Notes: generated by a model from the sequence alone, not told the origin. DNA of 64,000 nt from Verrucomicrobiota bacterium (GCA_003343565.1 QALA01000051.1:1-64000), one strand, 5' to 3'. Numbered from the stretch's first letter, positions 45,516 to 54,366 are shown. Program-made: numbers and translations.

Positions 45516-46711
45516 ACGACAGCAAGACAGTGGTCGCCCTCGACATAGGCACCGGAAAAATGCAGGTGTTTGCCGGGGAAATAGTGGACAACAGGCTGCT
45601 TCGCATAGTCGGCATGGGCCAGGCCCCGTCCGAGGGCGTGAAAAAGGGGGACATCATCGACCTCCGCAAGGCGGCCTCCAGCGCGCAGACCGCGATAGTC
45701 GGAGCGGAGCGGACGATAGGCGCGCGCATAGACTGCGTGTGCCTCGGAATAAGCGGCACCCACATAAAGGGATTCAGAACGCTGGGCTCGGCAAACATAT
45801 CCAACGCCGACGGAACCGTGAGCAAAAAAGACGTGGAGCGCGCAAGAACGGACGCAAAGAGCAAGTCGCTCGTCGAGGGGAAAAGCTACATCAACCAGAT
45901 ATGCTGCGGATATTATTTGGACGGAAAGTTCTCGTCCGCTCCAGTCGGAGAGCGCGCGAACAAAATCGACGCGGAATTTTGGATGCTCTACGGCGACAAC
46001 GAAAAAATAGAGCAGGCCCTGGCCATAGTGCAAAGCATGGGGCTTGAGGTCGAATACCTGCTGTTTTCCGGCATCGCGTCGGCGCGGGTGGCGACGTCGG
46101 CCGAGGAAAAGCGCGCGGGCGTGCTATGCATAGACATAGGCTGCGGAACGTCCGACTACGCCTTTTACAAGCACGGCCGCATAATGCAGGCCGGAACGGT
46201 GCCCGTCGGCGGCGACCACATTACAAACGACCTTTCGTTCGGCCTGCGCCTGAGCAGGAAAAATTCGGACAGAATAAAAATGCACTTCGCCAAGGCCGTC
46301 ATAAACGAGGAGGAGGCCCAAAGCTCCATATGGGCGGAAGGCGACAGGCAGATTGGCGACAGAAAAATACCAATAGCCGCCATAAGCGACGTGACAAGGG
46401 CCAGACTGGAGGAGCTCTTCTTGATAATCCGCTCGGAGCTCAACTCCTACATCGACGGCGGGGCGATAAAAAACGTGGTTCTCACCGGAGGGACGTCGCG
46501 CCTGCCCCGGATCTGCGAGCTTGCGCAACGGGTGTTTGAGCTTCCCTGCGCGAAGGCAAAATTCGGAAATTCGGTTAAGGAGTCGCTGCGCCACCCGGAG
46601 TACTCCAGCGCGCTGGGCCTGCTCGACCACGCGCTCTCGGAAACCGTAAAGGAGAGCGCCCGGAAGAAATCCGGAGTGGGAAATCTGTTGAAAAAAATGT
46701 TCGGAATCTGA
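45512..46711 (+). CDS. ftsA: Division protein FtsA
   Basis: 399 residues, actin fold. VALDIGTGKMQVFAGE is phosphate loop 1, CIDIGCGTSDYAFYKHG phosphate loop 2, VVLTGGTSRLPRICEL the adenosine motif, and GGDHITNDLSFGLRLS is typical FtsA. The C-terminus (KESARKKSGVGNLLKKMFGI) is an amphipathic membrane-targeting helix. It tethers FtsZ to the membrane. 17 bp before ftsZ. Confidence 0.95.
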   Translation: MNDSKTVVALDIGTGKMQVFAGEIVDNRLLRIVGMGQAPSEGVKKGDIIDLRKAASSAQTAIVGAERTIGARIDCVCLGISGTHIKGFRTLGSANISNADGTVSKKDVERARTDAKSKSLVEGKSYINQICCGYYLDGKFSSAPVGERANKIDAEFWMLYGDNEKIEQALAIVQSMGLEVEYLLFSGIASARVATSAEEKRAGVLCIDIGCGTSDYAFYKHGRIMQAGTVPVGGDHITNDLSFGLRLSRKNSDRIKMHFAKAVINEEEAQSSIWAEGDRQIGDRKIPIAAISDVTRARLEELFLIIRSELNSYIDGGAIKNVVLTGGTSRLPRICELAQRVFELPCAKAKFGNSVKESLRHPEYSSALGLLDHALSETVKESARKKSGVGNLLKKMFGI

Positions 46712-46728
46712 AACTGCGGCGCGCAAGA

Positions 46729-48063
46729 ATGGACTCGAAAAGCGACATGTCGGCAGGCTTGCCAAAGATAAAATTTCTCGGCGTCGGGGGAGCGGGGGCC
46801 AACATTGCCGACGCGCTCGCCACACTGAATCTTCCCAACGTTGAAATTGCCGTCGCCGACACGGACGCCGAAAGGCTTAAAAACAGCCCCAATGTCGTCA
46901 AGATACGGCTGGGCGACGGCGAACAGACAAAATTCGGAACCGGAGGCGACACTGTTCTCGGCAAAGAGGCCGCGCTCGCGTCGGCGGCGAAACTCGAAAA
47001 CTTCGCGGCCGGCTCCGACGTATTCATCACCGCGGGCGCCGTCGGGGGAGGAACGGCGTCTATGGCGCTTTCGCTTATGGCAAAAATCTCCTCGTCGCTC
47101 GAAATTCCGCTGACGATATGCTTTTGCGTCCAGCCGCTTTCAATAGAGGGCGAAGAGAGGCGCACGCTCGCGGCCACGGCGTCGAGATACATAGGCAGGA
47201 GAGTCCACGCGATGGTCGAGCTTCCAAACGACGCGATTCTGGCGCGCTGCGAACTCTCCGTCGAAGAGGCGTTTTCCCGCGCAAACGGATACGCAGTGCA
47301 GGCGGCGGCCTCCGTCGCGCGAATGCTGTCGAAATCGGGAATAGTCAACATAGACTTTCCGTCGCTTTCGCGCGCATTCTCCGAACGCGGGCGCGAAACG
47401 CTCTTTGCCTCGGCCGTCGGGCGCGGCGAGGATTGCGCGGACGGCGCATTGGAGGCTCTGCGCGCCTCCCCGTTTCTCAAGCGCCAGGAGATGAAGGCGG
47501 ACTCCCTGTTCATAAGCGTCCGCTGCCCGCGCGGATTTGAGATGAACAAAATGCAGCGGATTTTGGAAGGCGCGGCGGGCGAGTTCTCCAACGGGAAGCG
47601 CGCGGTGTTCGGGGCTGTCATCGAGCCGGAATTTTCCGGCGAAGTGGAAATAACGCTAATGGGGCAAATGCCTCCAAAGGCGCGCGAGCGCGCCGCCGAA
47701 GACCCCTTTGCCGAAGAATCACGCGGCGGACAGTCCGGGCAGTCCGGACAGACTGGAGAAAAATCCGTTGTCGCATTTTCAAACTCCGCCGCTGAACGCC
47801 CGGTTCGCGTCCGCGCCGCCGAAGAATCAAACCGCGAAGCGCCTTCTGTGAGGCCGCGCGCGGCGGAAAGCCGCTCCGCATTTTCGCAATCCGCCGCAAA
47901 GCCTCCGGAGTCTCAGAATGACGACGCGAAACAGCGCGAATTTAAATTCGTCGAAAAGAGCCAGCAGCGCGGCTTCTTTGAGGACACCCCGCCCAACATG
48001 CGCAACGGCGAAGATTTGGACGTGCCCACTTTCATGAGGCGGTGCATGAAAATAAATCTGTGA
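46729..48063 (+). CDS. ftsZ: FtsZ with non-canonical T4 and T7 loops
   Basis: 444 residues. FLGVGGAGANIADAL is the T1 loop. The T2 loop reads ADTDAERL (Asp43 where NTD is usual). The tubulin signature, normally AGMGGGTGTGA, reads AGAVGGGTASMA (residues 102-113): one added residue and GTG changed to ASM. The T7 loop, normally NxDxxD, reads NIDFPS (207-212): Asp209 is kept but the second catalytic Asp is Ser212. A disordered linker (~330-420) and a normal C-terminal peptide LDVPTFMRR follow. Filament formation and FtsA binding look possible; GTP hydrolysis should be altered. The gene is intact and in place, converging with the K+ channel gene 4 bp away. Confidence 0.92.
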   Translation: MDSKSDMSAGLPKIKFLGVGGAGANIADALATLNLPNVEIAVADTDAERLKNSPNVVKIRLGDGEQTKFGTGGDTVLGKEAALASAAKLENFAAGSDVFITAGAVGGGTASMALSLMAKISSSLEIPLTICFCVQPLSIEGEERRTLAATASRYIGRRVHAMVELPNDAILARCELSVEEAFSRANGYAVQAAASVARMLSKSGIVNIDFPSLSRAFSERGRETLFASAVGRGEDCADGALEALRASPFLKRQEMKADSLFISVRCPRGFEMNKMQRILEGAAGEFSNGKRAVFGAVIEPEFSGEVEITLMGQMPPKARERAAEDPFAEESRGGQSGQSGQTGEKSVVAFSNSAAERPVRVRAAEESNREAPSVRPRAAESRSAFSQSAAKPPESQNDDAKQREFKFVEKSQQRGFFEDTPPNMRNGEDLDVPTFMRRCMKINL

Positions 48064-48067
48064 CGGC

Positions 48068-49081
48068 CTACGCGCCGCCGGAATCCGAACGCCGCGCGCT
48101 TGTGCTCGCGTCTGTATTTTTACCTGCGCCTGTATCTGTGCCTGTACCTCTGTCGGCATCTGTATCGGTATCTGTGCCGATATCTGTATCGGTATCTGTG
48201 CCGATAGCGTCTGAGACGCCTTCGGCGGAGTCGGTTTGCGTTTGAGTTTCCGAGCCCGCCGATTCGCCGCCGCACTCCGCCGCGCGCGCGAAATCGCCCG
48301 CCCCATTCGGATTTTCTGATTCGGCAAAGTTTTCGACTCCCTCCCCGATTTCCCCGAAGCCTCCGCCGCCCCCAGGTCGGCCGCCGCTTTCCAGAGTTTC
48401 CAAGTGCAGCCTGCGCACCAGCCACGACGCCCAAAGGCCCGAATTTAAGCTGAACAATCCTATCCCCACCACCATCAAAACAATGGCCGCAACCCTTCCC
48501 TGCCACGTGACGGGATAGACGTCGCCATAGCCGACTGTGGTGACGGTTCCAAACGCAAACCATATCGCGTCAAATGGAGTTTTAATCAGGGCGTTCGCGG
48601 CGGATCGCTCGAAGTGGAGAATGGCCATGCCGCAAATCCATATGCTCAGCAGAAACGCGATTGTCGAAAACGCCAAAAGGCTCCCAAAGCCGCTGCGCAC
48701 AAACGCGTCGGAGAGAAACTTCCCCAGTCCCAAGCGCTTTGCCGACCCGCACATCGAATACAGCCTCCCGAAGCGCAAATAATAAGCGTACGGAATGCTC
48801 GATGCCAAATCCGCCCAGCCGGACCTCCAAAACGAAAGCTTTGCCCCTCCCGCAATCCATCGCCCAAAGACGTCCGCCAAAAACAGAATGCATGCGAACA
48901 GGTCGAATGCGGCAACCAACCGCATTATGTCGGCGTCGGGGGTCGAAAAAACAATCAGGCACGCCCCGGCGACAACGGCCGCGGAAATTAGAAACATCAG
49001 CATGTCCCAAATTCTGCAAAACGCGCGTAACCGCCCGCCTTCCGCGCGGCTGCGGCTCCCAGAAAAATTTGTGCGACTCAT
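48068..49081 (-). CDS. Voltage-gated-type K+ channel with Thr-Asp repeat tail
   Basis: 337 residues. About five to six membrane helices (LISAAVVAGACLIVF to GIGLFSLNSGLWASWLV) with the selectivity filter TVTTVGYGDVYP near residue 178. The first helices resemble the Kv sensor domain but I see few regularly spaced Arg. The cytoplasmic C-terminus (~90 residues) ends with GTDTDTDIGTDTDTDADRG, coded by a 24-bp repeat. The ATG at 49081 has AGGAA upstream, better than a TTG two codons earlier. It ends 4 bp from the ftsZ stop, leaving no room for a terminator between them. Confidence 0.88.
   Translation of the reverse strand: MSRTNFSGSRSRAEGGRLRAFCRIWDMLMFLISAAVVAGACLIVFSTPDADIMRLVAAFDLFACILFLADVFGRWIAGGAKLSFWRSGWADLASSIPYAYYLRFGRLYSMCGSAKRLGLGKFLSDAFVRSGFGSLLAFSTIAFLLSIWICGMAILHFERSAANALIKTPFDAIWFAFGTVTTVGYGDVYPVTWQGRVAAIVLMVVGIGLFSLNSGLWASWLVRRLHLETLESGGRPGGGGGFGEIGEGVENFAESENPNGAGDFARAAECGGESAGSETQTQTDSAEGVSDAIGTDTDTDIGTDTDTDADRGTGTDTGAGKNTDASTSARRSDSGGA
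48158..48205. repeat. 24-bp tandem repeat in the channel gene tail
   Basis: Two perfect head-to-tail copies of a 24-bp unit at 48158-48181 and 48182-48205 (built from ATCTGTATCGGT and ATCTGTGCCGAT), with degenerate 6- and 12-bp units on both sides from about 48110. 24 bp equals eight codons, so slippage would change tail length without a frameshift. Confidence 0.9.
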
Positions 49082-49120
49082 CGGCAATTCCTATGGCAAA
49101 CGCGCCGCGTTCCCCACGGC

Positions 49121-49150
49121 AAAAAAAAGCGCGCCACCTTAGTGACGCGC
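49121..49150 (-). terminator. Rho-independent terminator of the rubrerythrin operon
   Basis: On the minus strand GCGCGTCAC pairs with GTGGCGCGC (one U-G wobble) around a 4-nt loop and is followed by eight T. It starts 22 bp after the rubrerythrin stop. Confidence 0.88.
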
Positions 49151-49171
49151 GAAAATCAAAAAAGTTCGATA

Positions 49172-49720
49172 TTATTTGAAGTAGCGCTTCAGAAGGCCGG
49201 CGAAAGCCGAACCGTGCCGCGCCTCGTCCTTGCACATCTCGTGCACGGTGTCGTGAATCGCGTCGTATCCGAGCTCCTTTGCGCGCTTGGCGAGCATCAG
49301 TTTGCCCTCCGTAGCCCCGTGCTCGGCGGCCACGCGCACGGTCAGATTCTCCTTGGTGGATTTCGACACGCACTCGCCCAGCAATTCCGCGAACTTCGCC
49401 GCATGCTCGGCCTCCTCTATGGCTATCCTCTTGTAGGCCTCCGCAACTTCCGGATAACCCTCCCTGTCCGCCTGGCGGCTCATTGCCAGATACATGCCGA
49501 CCTCCGTGCATTCGCCCGCGAAATTGGCGCGCAATCCGTCCACGACCTCCTGGTCGAGTCCCTGCGCAACGCCTATCCTGTGCTCGTCGGCCCAGACGAG
49601 CTCGGAAGAGTCGTCCCTGACGACGAACTTGGACTTCGGCGCCTTGCACTGCGGACAGAAGTCCGGCACGTTTTCGCCTTCAAACACATACCCGCATATG
49701 GAGCATACAGTTTTTTTCAT
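49172..49720 (-). CDS. Reverse rubrerythrin (NADH peroxidase type)
   Basis: 182 residues. A rubredoxin domain stands first (Cys6, Cys9, Cys22, Cys25 in [20 protein letters not shown] and CPQC), followed by the four-helix ferritin-like diiron domain with [19 protein letters not shown] and [17 protein letters not shown], then [12 protein letters not shown] and [14 protein letters not shown]. The rubredoxin-first order defines reverse rubrerythrins of anaerobes, which reduce H2O2 in the cytoplasm. The start overlaps the Rrf2 gene by 4 bp. Confidence 0.93.
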   Translation of the reverse strand: MKKTVCSICGYVFEGENVPDFCPQCKAPKSKFVVRDDSSELVWADEHRIGVAQGLDQEVVDGLRANFAGECTEVGMYLAMSRQADREGYPEVAEAYKRIAIEEAEHAAKFAELLGECVSKSTKENLTVRVAAEHGATEGKLMLAKRAKELGYDAIHDTVHEMCKDEARHGSAFAGLLKRYFK

Positions 49721-50148
49721 AGTGTTGTTTTTCCCTTCTTTTGTTGGTTGATGAAATTGCCTATTTTCGTTTTCCTCAGATATGCTGAAAAAGCGGCGTT
49801 GGCGTCCTTGAGCACGTCTGCGAAAATGCAGTCCTTCCTGTCGCAAATTCCGCTTTTAAATATGCACCCCCCGCAGCTGAAGCTTCCGTCTATTGCTTCA
49901 AGCGCGTCCATCAGCGACTTGTCCAACTGCGAATCCTCAAAATAAAAACCTCCGTTCGGCCCCTTTGCAACCGACACTATCCCGCCGACCGCAAGTTTTC
50001 TCATCACCTTCGACATGTGATGGGAGGACGACCCCAATCCCTCCGCCAGTTCCCTGGCCGTAGCCCGGCCTCCCCCGCGCGCCAACCTGCATATCGCATG
50101 CAGCCCCATATTGGCCCCCTCGGAAAGATGCAAAACGGCGGATTTCAT
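49717..50148 (-). CDS. Rrf2-family transcriptional regulator
   Basis: 143 residues. Winged helix with [30 protein letters not shown] (written in two parts: recognition helix [18 protein letters not shown]) and wing KGPNGGFYF. Cys92, Cys95, Cys102 and Cys107 ([16 protein letters not shown]) could hold an Fe-S cluster as in IscR/NsrR, which have three Cys in this loop. Operon with reverse rubrerythrin suggests it senses peroxide, NO or oxygen and controls its own operon. Confidence 0.9.
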   Translation of the reverse strand: MKSAVLHLSEGANMGLHAICRLARGGGRATARELAEGLGSSSHHMSKVMRKLAVGGIVSVAKGPNGGFYFEDSQLDKSLMDALEAIDGSFSCGGCIFKSGICDRKDCIFADVLKDANAAFSAYLRKTKIGNFINQQKKGKTTL

Positions 50149-50216
50149 AATAGTGGTATTTAAATGCTATTATTATTCAGCCAGTCAAGAAAAAATTTTT
50201 TTCCGCGCAAAAAGCC

Positions 50217-50654
50217 CTATCCGCCGGCCTCGATGCCGAGCAAAAACCGCTTAAGGCGAAGCCCGGACGAAAAGCCTCCGATTGAGCCGTCGGCGGCGAT
50301 GACCCTGTGGCACGGGACGATTATCGGAATCGGATTTGCGCCGCATGCGGCTGCGGCGGCTCTGCACGCGCGCGGCCTTGAGACCATCGCGGCAAGTTGC
50401 GAATAAGACACCGTTTCCCCGAACGGAATCGCGCGCAGGGCGTTCCAGACCGACATCTGAAAGTCCGTTCCTATCATTCGCAGCGGGAGGTTAAAATTTC
50501 TCAGCCGTCCGCCGAAATACGCGCCGAGCTGCGAAAACGCCTCGCGCGCAATATCCGACGACAGCCCGCATTCGTCCCCCAAACGCGGCGGCAAAATTTT
50601 CAGGGAGAGAATGTGCGAACCGTCGTCCTCCAATTCAAAACTCCACTGCGCCAT
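50217..50654 (-). CDS. ogt: Methylated-DNA--protein-cysteine methyltransferase
   Basis: 145 residues. The C-terminal domain has GTDFQMSVWNALRAIPFGETVSYSQLA (seen in pieces), the Arg finger region RACRAAAAACGANP, the active-site Cys in IIVPCHRVIAADGS, and GGFSSGLRLKRFLL. It removes O6-methylguanine adducts in a single-use reaction. I start at the ATG 50654; a GTG three codons upstream is possible. It stands alone, 68 bp after the Rrf2 promoter region begins. Confidence 0.9.
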   Translation of the reverse strand: MAQWSFELEDDGSHILSLKILPPRLGDECGLSSDIAREAFSQLGAYFGGRLRNFNLPLRMIGTDFQMSVWNALRAIPFGETVSYSQLAAMVSRPRACRAAAAACGANPIPIIVPCHRVIAADGSIGGFSSGLRLKRFLLGIEAGG

Positions 50655-50801
50655 GTTCCAACTCGACTTCACGTCTAATCCTTTCGGTCCCGGACGCGCC
50701 CGCGCGCTCCGAATGCGTCTGTTAAAAAACGCGGCATGCCGCAAGACGCGCAATTCGCCAATCGCGTTTTGGGCGCGCGCGCCGCGCTTAAAGCTCCAAC
50801 G

Positions 50802-51830
50802 TCAGATTTTATTTTCCCTCATGAATTCGTCGCTCCCCGTTATTTCGCGCATCGTGAGAGACTGCGAGCCGGAAAAGGCCTCGCGCCTGTACTTGCAATC
50901 GGCAAGCTCGCAATGCGAACAGTGCGCCCGCGCGCAGGAGTCGAAATGGATAGAGGTCAGCACATTTCCGTCGAACGCGCCGCATATCGCAGCCTTCAGG
51001 TTTTCCGACACTTCATGCCCGCGCTCTATGGTATAGAAAAACGGCATTGTCAGGTCGCAATCCACAAATATGTCGCTGCCGTACGAAATCACCTTCAGGT
51101 TGTGCACGTCTATCCAGTCTTTTTCCCTGTAATCCGACACCGTTTTGAGGAGCTTTTTCAGGCGGTCTTCGTCGGCCTCGTCAGTCAGGTTCGCTATCGT
51201 CTTGCGCAGCACCCCGACGCCTGCGGCGATAATGAGCAAACCGAAAAGCGCGGCCACCGCGCTGTCAATCCACACCGCTCCCGTCAGCGACACGGCAAGC
51301 AACCCCGCAACAAGGCCTACTGTGGAATACGTGTCGGAATGCAAATGCCTGCCGCCGGCAATCAGCGCCATAGAGCCGTATTTTCTCCCGAAATGTATGC
51401 TGACCGACCCCATGAGAAAATTCGCCGCCCCCGCGAAAGCCACAACCGCAAGCCCCATGTCCAAACGCTCTATCTCCGCCGGACTTATCAAGCGGGCCGC
51501 GCCTTCGCAGACTATCGCAACGCCCGCGGCAAGAATCAGCAGCCCTTCGACCGACGCCGAAACCAGCTCGATTTTTCCGTGCCCGAACGGGTGGTTGGAA
51601 TCTTTGGGGCGCGACGCCAAGCGAATGCCGTACAAGCTCACCAGCCCCGCGGCGACGTTGACTATGCTCTCCATGGCGTCGGTAAGTATCGCGGCGGAAT
51701 TGGTGAAAAGGAACGCCGCAAACTTTGCGCACATCAGCAGCGCGCCGACCGCGACAACAGCCATCTGAACGCGCAGCTTAACCGCCCCCGCGCGCTCCGA
51801 AAACTCCGCCTTTGAAGTGTCCCTTTCCAT
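50802..51830 (-). CDS. Cation diffusion facilitator (CDF) transporter
   Basis: 342 residues. Six membrane helices with the CDF metal sites: SAAILTDAMESIVNVAAG (helix 2, DxxxS/D type), HPFGHGKIELVSASVEG, and GRHLHSDTYSTVGLVAG (helix 5 HxxxD). The cytoplasmic domain begins near residue 215 (DWIDVHNLKVISYGSDIFVD). The end is unusual: CARAHCSHCELADC, a Cys/His cluster that may bind Zn, Co or Ni. It exports divalent cations by H+ exchange. The metal cannot be named. Confidence 0.9.
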   Translation of the reverse strand: MERDTSKAEFSERAGAVKLRVQMAVVAVGALLMCAKFAAFLFTNSAAILTDAMESIVNVAAGLVSLYGIRLASRPKDSNHPFGHGKIELVSASVEGLLILAAGVAIVCEGAARLISPAEIERLDMGLAVVAFAGAANFLMGSVSIHFGRKYGSMALIAGGRHLHSDTYSTVGLVAGLLAVSLTGAVWIDSAVAALFGLLIIAAGVGVLRKTIANLTDEADEDRLKKLLKTVSDYREKDWIDVHNLKVISYGSDIFVDCDLTMPFFYTIERGHEVSENLKAAICGAFDGNVLTSIHFDSCARAHCSHCELADCKYRREAFSGSQSLTMREITGSDEFMRENKI

Positions 51831-52095
51831 GTCGAATTGCGGATAGTTTCAGCTTTGAACGCAATTAAAATTTCCGCTTTGCAATCTTTGCGCAGATTTG
51901 CCGTTTCAATTTCGGCGGAGCAATTCAAAGGGAAAAATCCGCATTAATGTTTTTGTGAAGTTGCTATATTTCCGCCGGCTGTTTTTCAAGTTCAAAAAGG
52001 CGCGCCGCACCGTATCCGGCAATGTCCCGCAGCGCGCATTCCCAACCGCATGCCGGCGCAGATGCGGCCTGCAAACGCGCATCGAAAAACTCGGC
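51831..52095. other. Short non-coding region upstream of the CDF gene
   Basis: 265 bp. It should carry the CDF promoter. I see no operator palindrome. Confidence 0.4.
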
Positions 52096-52629
52096 TTACG
52101 GGCGAAACAAAATCCACAAAATACTCCCTCCGCCGCCGACTTTAAAAACGTCATGGCCGAAGTCTCCGTCGAAAACGCGGAGGGCGAACCTTCCGTCCGG
52201 TACTTGAACGCGAGCGCGGTCGCGGTCGCAGCGGCGGCCGTCCGATATTGAGCGGACAAAGGCGTCGAGCCTGACGAAACGCGCGGGAGAATCCCCGGAA
52301 AAATCGCTTCTGACGGAAAGCTTCACGCCGCCGGACTCCGCGATATTCGCGTCGGCGAAATCCTCCGGAAAGCCGAGTATAATCAGCGGCTGCGGCGCGG
52401 AATCGGGACGCAGGACAAACGCCCCAACGTGGAGTTTCCCGGCCTCCGCGCCGTCCGGGAGAGCCTTCAGAAGAAAATCGGCGTCGGACTTGGCCGAGTC
52501 CCTCTCGACTTTCGTCATGGGCTTTGGCGCAAAGGAGACGGCCTTCTGCAAGGCCGCCGGACGCGCGAAAGCCGCGCAACCCAAGGCCAGGCAAACAACG
52601 GCGAACAGTGTTTGAATCGCAATACGCAT
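52096..52629 (-). CDS. Small secreted protein of unknown function
   Basis: 177 residues from ATG 52629. A signal peptide (MRIAIQTLFAVVCLALGCAAFA) is followed by a mature part with KPMTKVERDSAKSDADFLLK, AGKLHVGAFVLRPDSAPQ and PLIILGFPEDFADANIAES, alternating helix and strand. No family recognised. It starts 10 bp after rnhB, so it is probably co-transcribed with rnhC-rnhB. Confidence 0.7.
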   Translation of the reverse strand: MRIAIQTLFAVVCLALGCAAFARPAALQKAVSFAPKPMTKVERDSAKSDADFLLKALPDGAEAGKLHVGAFVLRPDSAPQPLIILGFPEDFADANIAESGGVKLSVRSDFSGDSPARFVRLDAFVRSISDGRRCDRDRARVQVPDGRFALRVFDGDFGHDVFKVGGGGSILWILFRP

Positions 52630-52639
52630 ATAAAAAATG

Positions 52640-53395
52640 TCAGAAAAGTTCGGTTTGGACCGTTCGGGAGGAATCCGGACGCAACATTTTGAGAAAGCTG
52701 CGCCTGTGAATCGGAGACGGCCCAAAAAGCATCAGCGCCTGCAAGTGGGCGGCGGTCCCATAGCCCTTGTGGGCGTCGAAACCGTAGCGCGGATACTTTG
52801 CGGAAAGCTCCGACATGATTGCGTCGCGCGAAACCTTCGCGACAACCGACGCCGCGGCAACCGCCAGACTGTTTGCGTCGCCCTTGACGACGGCCTTGTG
52901 AAAGTAGGGAAACTTCTTCGCCGGAACGCCGTCAATGAGGACTTCCGCCCTGGCGGCGTCCACGCCGGACTCGCCAAACAGCGTCGCCGCCGCACCCGCC
53001 GGCCGCAGACTTAGCCCCATGCGCCCGTCCAGAGCCGCGCAAGCCCTTCCCATGGCGATTTGCGTGGCGGCCAAAATATTCTCCCGCTCGATTTCCTCCA
53101 CCGACGCGAACGCCGCCTCAAAATCCAGGTATCCGGCCTTTTTTAGAGCCTGCAAATCCGAAAAAATCCGTTCGCGTGCAGACGCAGAAAGCCGTTTGGA
53201 ATCGTCCAAATCGCCGAGGAGCGAAAGCGCTCCCGGATTTTTGTAGAGGCGTTCGGAAACCGCCGCGGCCGCCGCGCACACGGGACCCGCCAATGCCCCG
53301 CGCCCGGCCTCGTCAATACCAACCAGCCAATCCCTGCCGACAAGAAAGCCGGCGTCAAATTCGGCCAAGGCGGCGATTTTTCCGGTTTTCTTCAC
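52640..53395 (-). CDS. rnhB: Ribonuclease HII
   Basis: About 251 residues. GIDEAGRGALAGPVCAAAAAV carries the first Asp-Glu of the DEDD site, LLGDLDDSKRLSASARE the next block, VLIDGVPAKKFP the third Asp, and VAAASVVAKVSRDAIM the last Asp. SAKYPRYGFDAHKGYGTAAH is the C-terminal signature. It cuts single ribonucleotides in DNA. The start is likely the GTG at 53395, 5 bp after the rnhC stop; the frame is open further upstream inside rnhC but that part is not HII-like. Confidence 0.9.
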   Translation of the reverse strand: MKKTGKIAALAEFDAGFLVGRDWLVGIDEAGRGALAGPVCAAAAAVSERLYKNPGALSLLGDLDDSKRLSASARERIFSDLQALKKAGYLDFEAAFASVEEIERENILAATQIAMGRACAALDGRMGLSLRPAGAAATLFGESGVDAARAEVLIDGVPAKKFPYFHKAVVKGDANSLAVAAASVVAKVSRDAIMSELSAKYPRYGFDAHKGYGTAAHLQALMLFGPSPIHRRSFLKMLRPDSSRTVQTELF

Positions 53396-53400
53396 GGTTG

Positions 53401-54366
53401 TCAGGCCGGGTTTGCCGCCGCCTCCATGGCTTCGGAAACCGTCTTGAAATGGAGCTTTGCATACGACTTCAGCGACTGCGGGCCGAACTTTCTCACAATC
53501 TCGACCGCCTGTTCGCGCGCGTTGGCCCCCGCCCCCTTGCACAGCTGTATGCCGCACTTTTCGGAAAGCTCCCGCATGGCGTAAATGTAGGTCGCCCGCG
53601 CAACTATGGAGGCCGCCGCAACCACGGGATCGCTCTCGGCCTTCGTCCGCATTTTAAGCTCGAATCCCGGAATGTTCAGCTGGCGTTGGACGAGCGGCTG
53701 TTTCGTGAACTGGTCCAGCATTCCCCACTCCACGCCGCGCTCCGACACCGCCGAGGTTATCGCGGAAGCGTGAAACCACGCCAAAAGCCTGTTCAGGTTG
53801 CGGCCGAATCTTATATAGAGCGCGTTGTACTTTTCCATTGAGGCGTAGCTTGCCTTGACAACCACGCCTTCGGTGCCCCTGATTTTCTTCGCCATTTCGA
53901 GCGCGGCACGGTCGCTCGATACGCGCTTTGACTCCTTCAACCCCCAATCCAGCCACGAGCGCACCGCGGAGGCGTCGGCCACCACGCACGCCGAAACGAG
54001 CGGCCCGAAGAGGTCGCCCTTTCCGCTCTCGTCCACGCCCGCATGCGCTTCAAACCACTCCGGGTGCAAGACCTCCTCGTAGCCCATTTCAAACGCGCCC
54101 ACAATTTCGGGCTCAAGCACGAATCTTACAAAATCTTCCGTGCCCTTGCCCTGCACCACCAGCTTTCCGGAATTGTAGGCTACGACATTCACGTCGGAGC
54201 TCTTGTAGGCGAAGGCGGAGTAGTCAACGCGATACGGCGCCCACAAGTGCGAATCGAGCCATGCGTCCAACTTCTTCATCTGCCCGCCGTCCAACTCGCG
54301 CGTGTAGATAGTCTTTTTCTTGGGCTCGTCGGAGAAGGCCTCCTTTTTGGGTTTCTTATGCGGCAT
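53401..54366 (-). CDS. rnhC: Ribonuclease HIII
   Basis: 321 residues. The N-terminal ~90 residues form the TBP-like DNA-binding domain of RNase HIII (IYTRELDGGQMKKLDAWLDS, VVAYNSGKLVVQGKGTEDF). The catalytic domain has AGVDESGKGDLFGPLVSA with the HIII form DESGKGD, ALYIRFGRNLNRLLAWFHA, and DPVVAAASIVARATYI. It degrades long RNA in RNA/DNA hybrids. I start at ATG 54366 (MPHKKPKKEAF). Operon rnhC-rnhB-secreted protein. Confidence 0.93.
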   Translation of the reverse strand: MPHKKPKKEAFSDEPKKKTIYTRELDGGQMKKLDAWLDSHLWAPYRVDYSAFAYKSSDVNVVAYNSGKLVVQGKGTEDFVRFVLEPEIVGAFEMGYEEVLHPEWFEAHAGVDESGKGDLFGPLVSACVVADASAVRSWLDWGLKESKRVSSDRAALEMAKKIRGTEGVVVKASYASMEKYNALYIRFGRNLNRLLAWFHASAITSAVSERGVEWGMLDQFTKQPLVQRQLNIPGFELKMRTKAESDPVVAAASIVARATYIYAMRELSEKCGIQLCKGAGANAREQAVEIVRKFGPQSLKSYAKLHFKTVSEAMEAAANPA

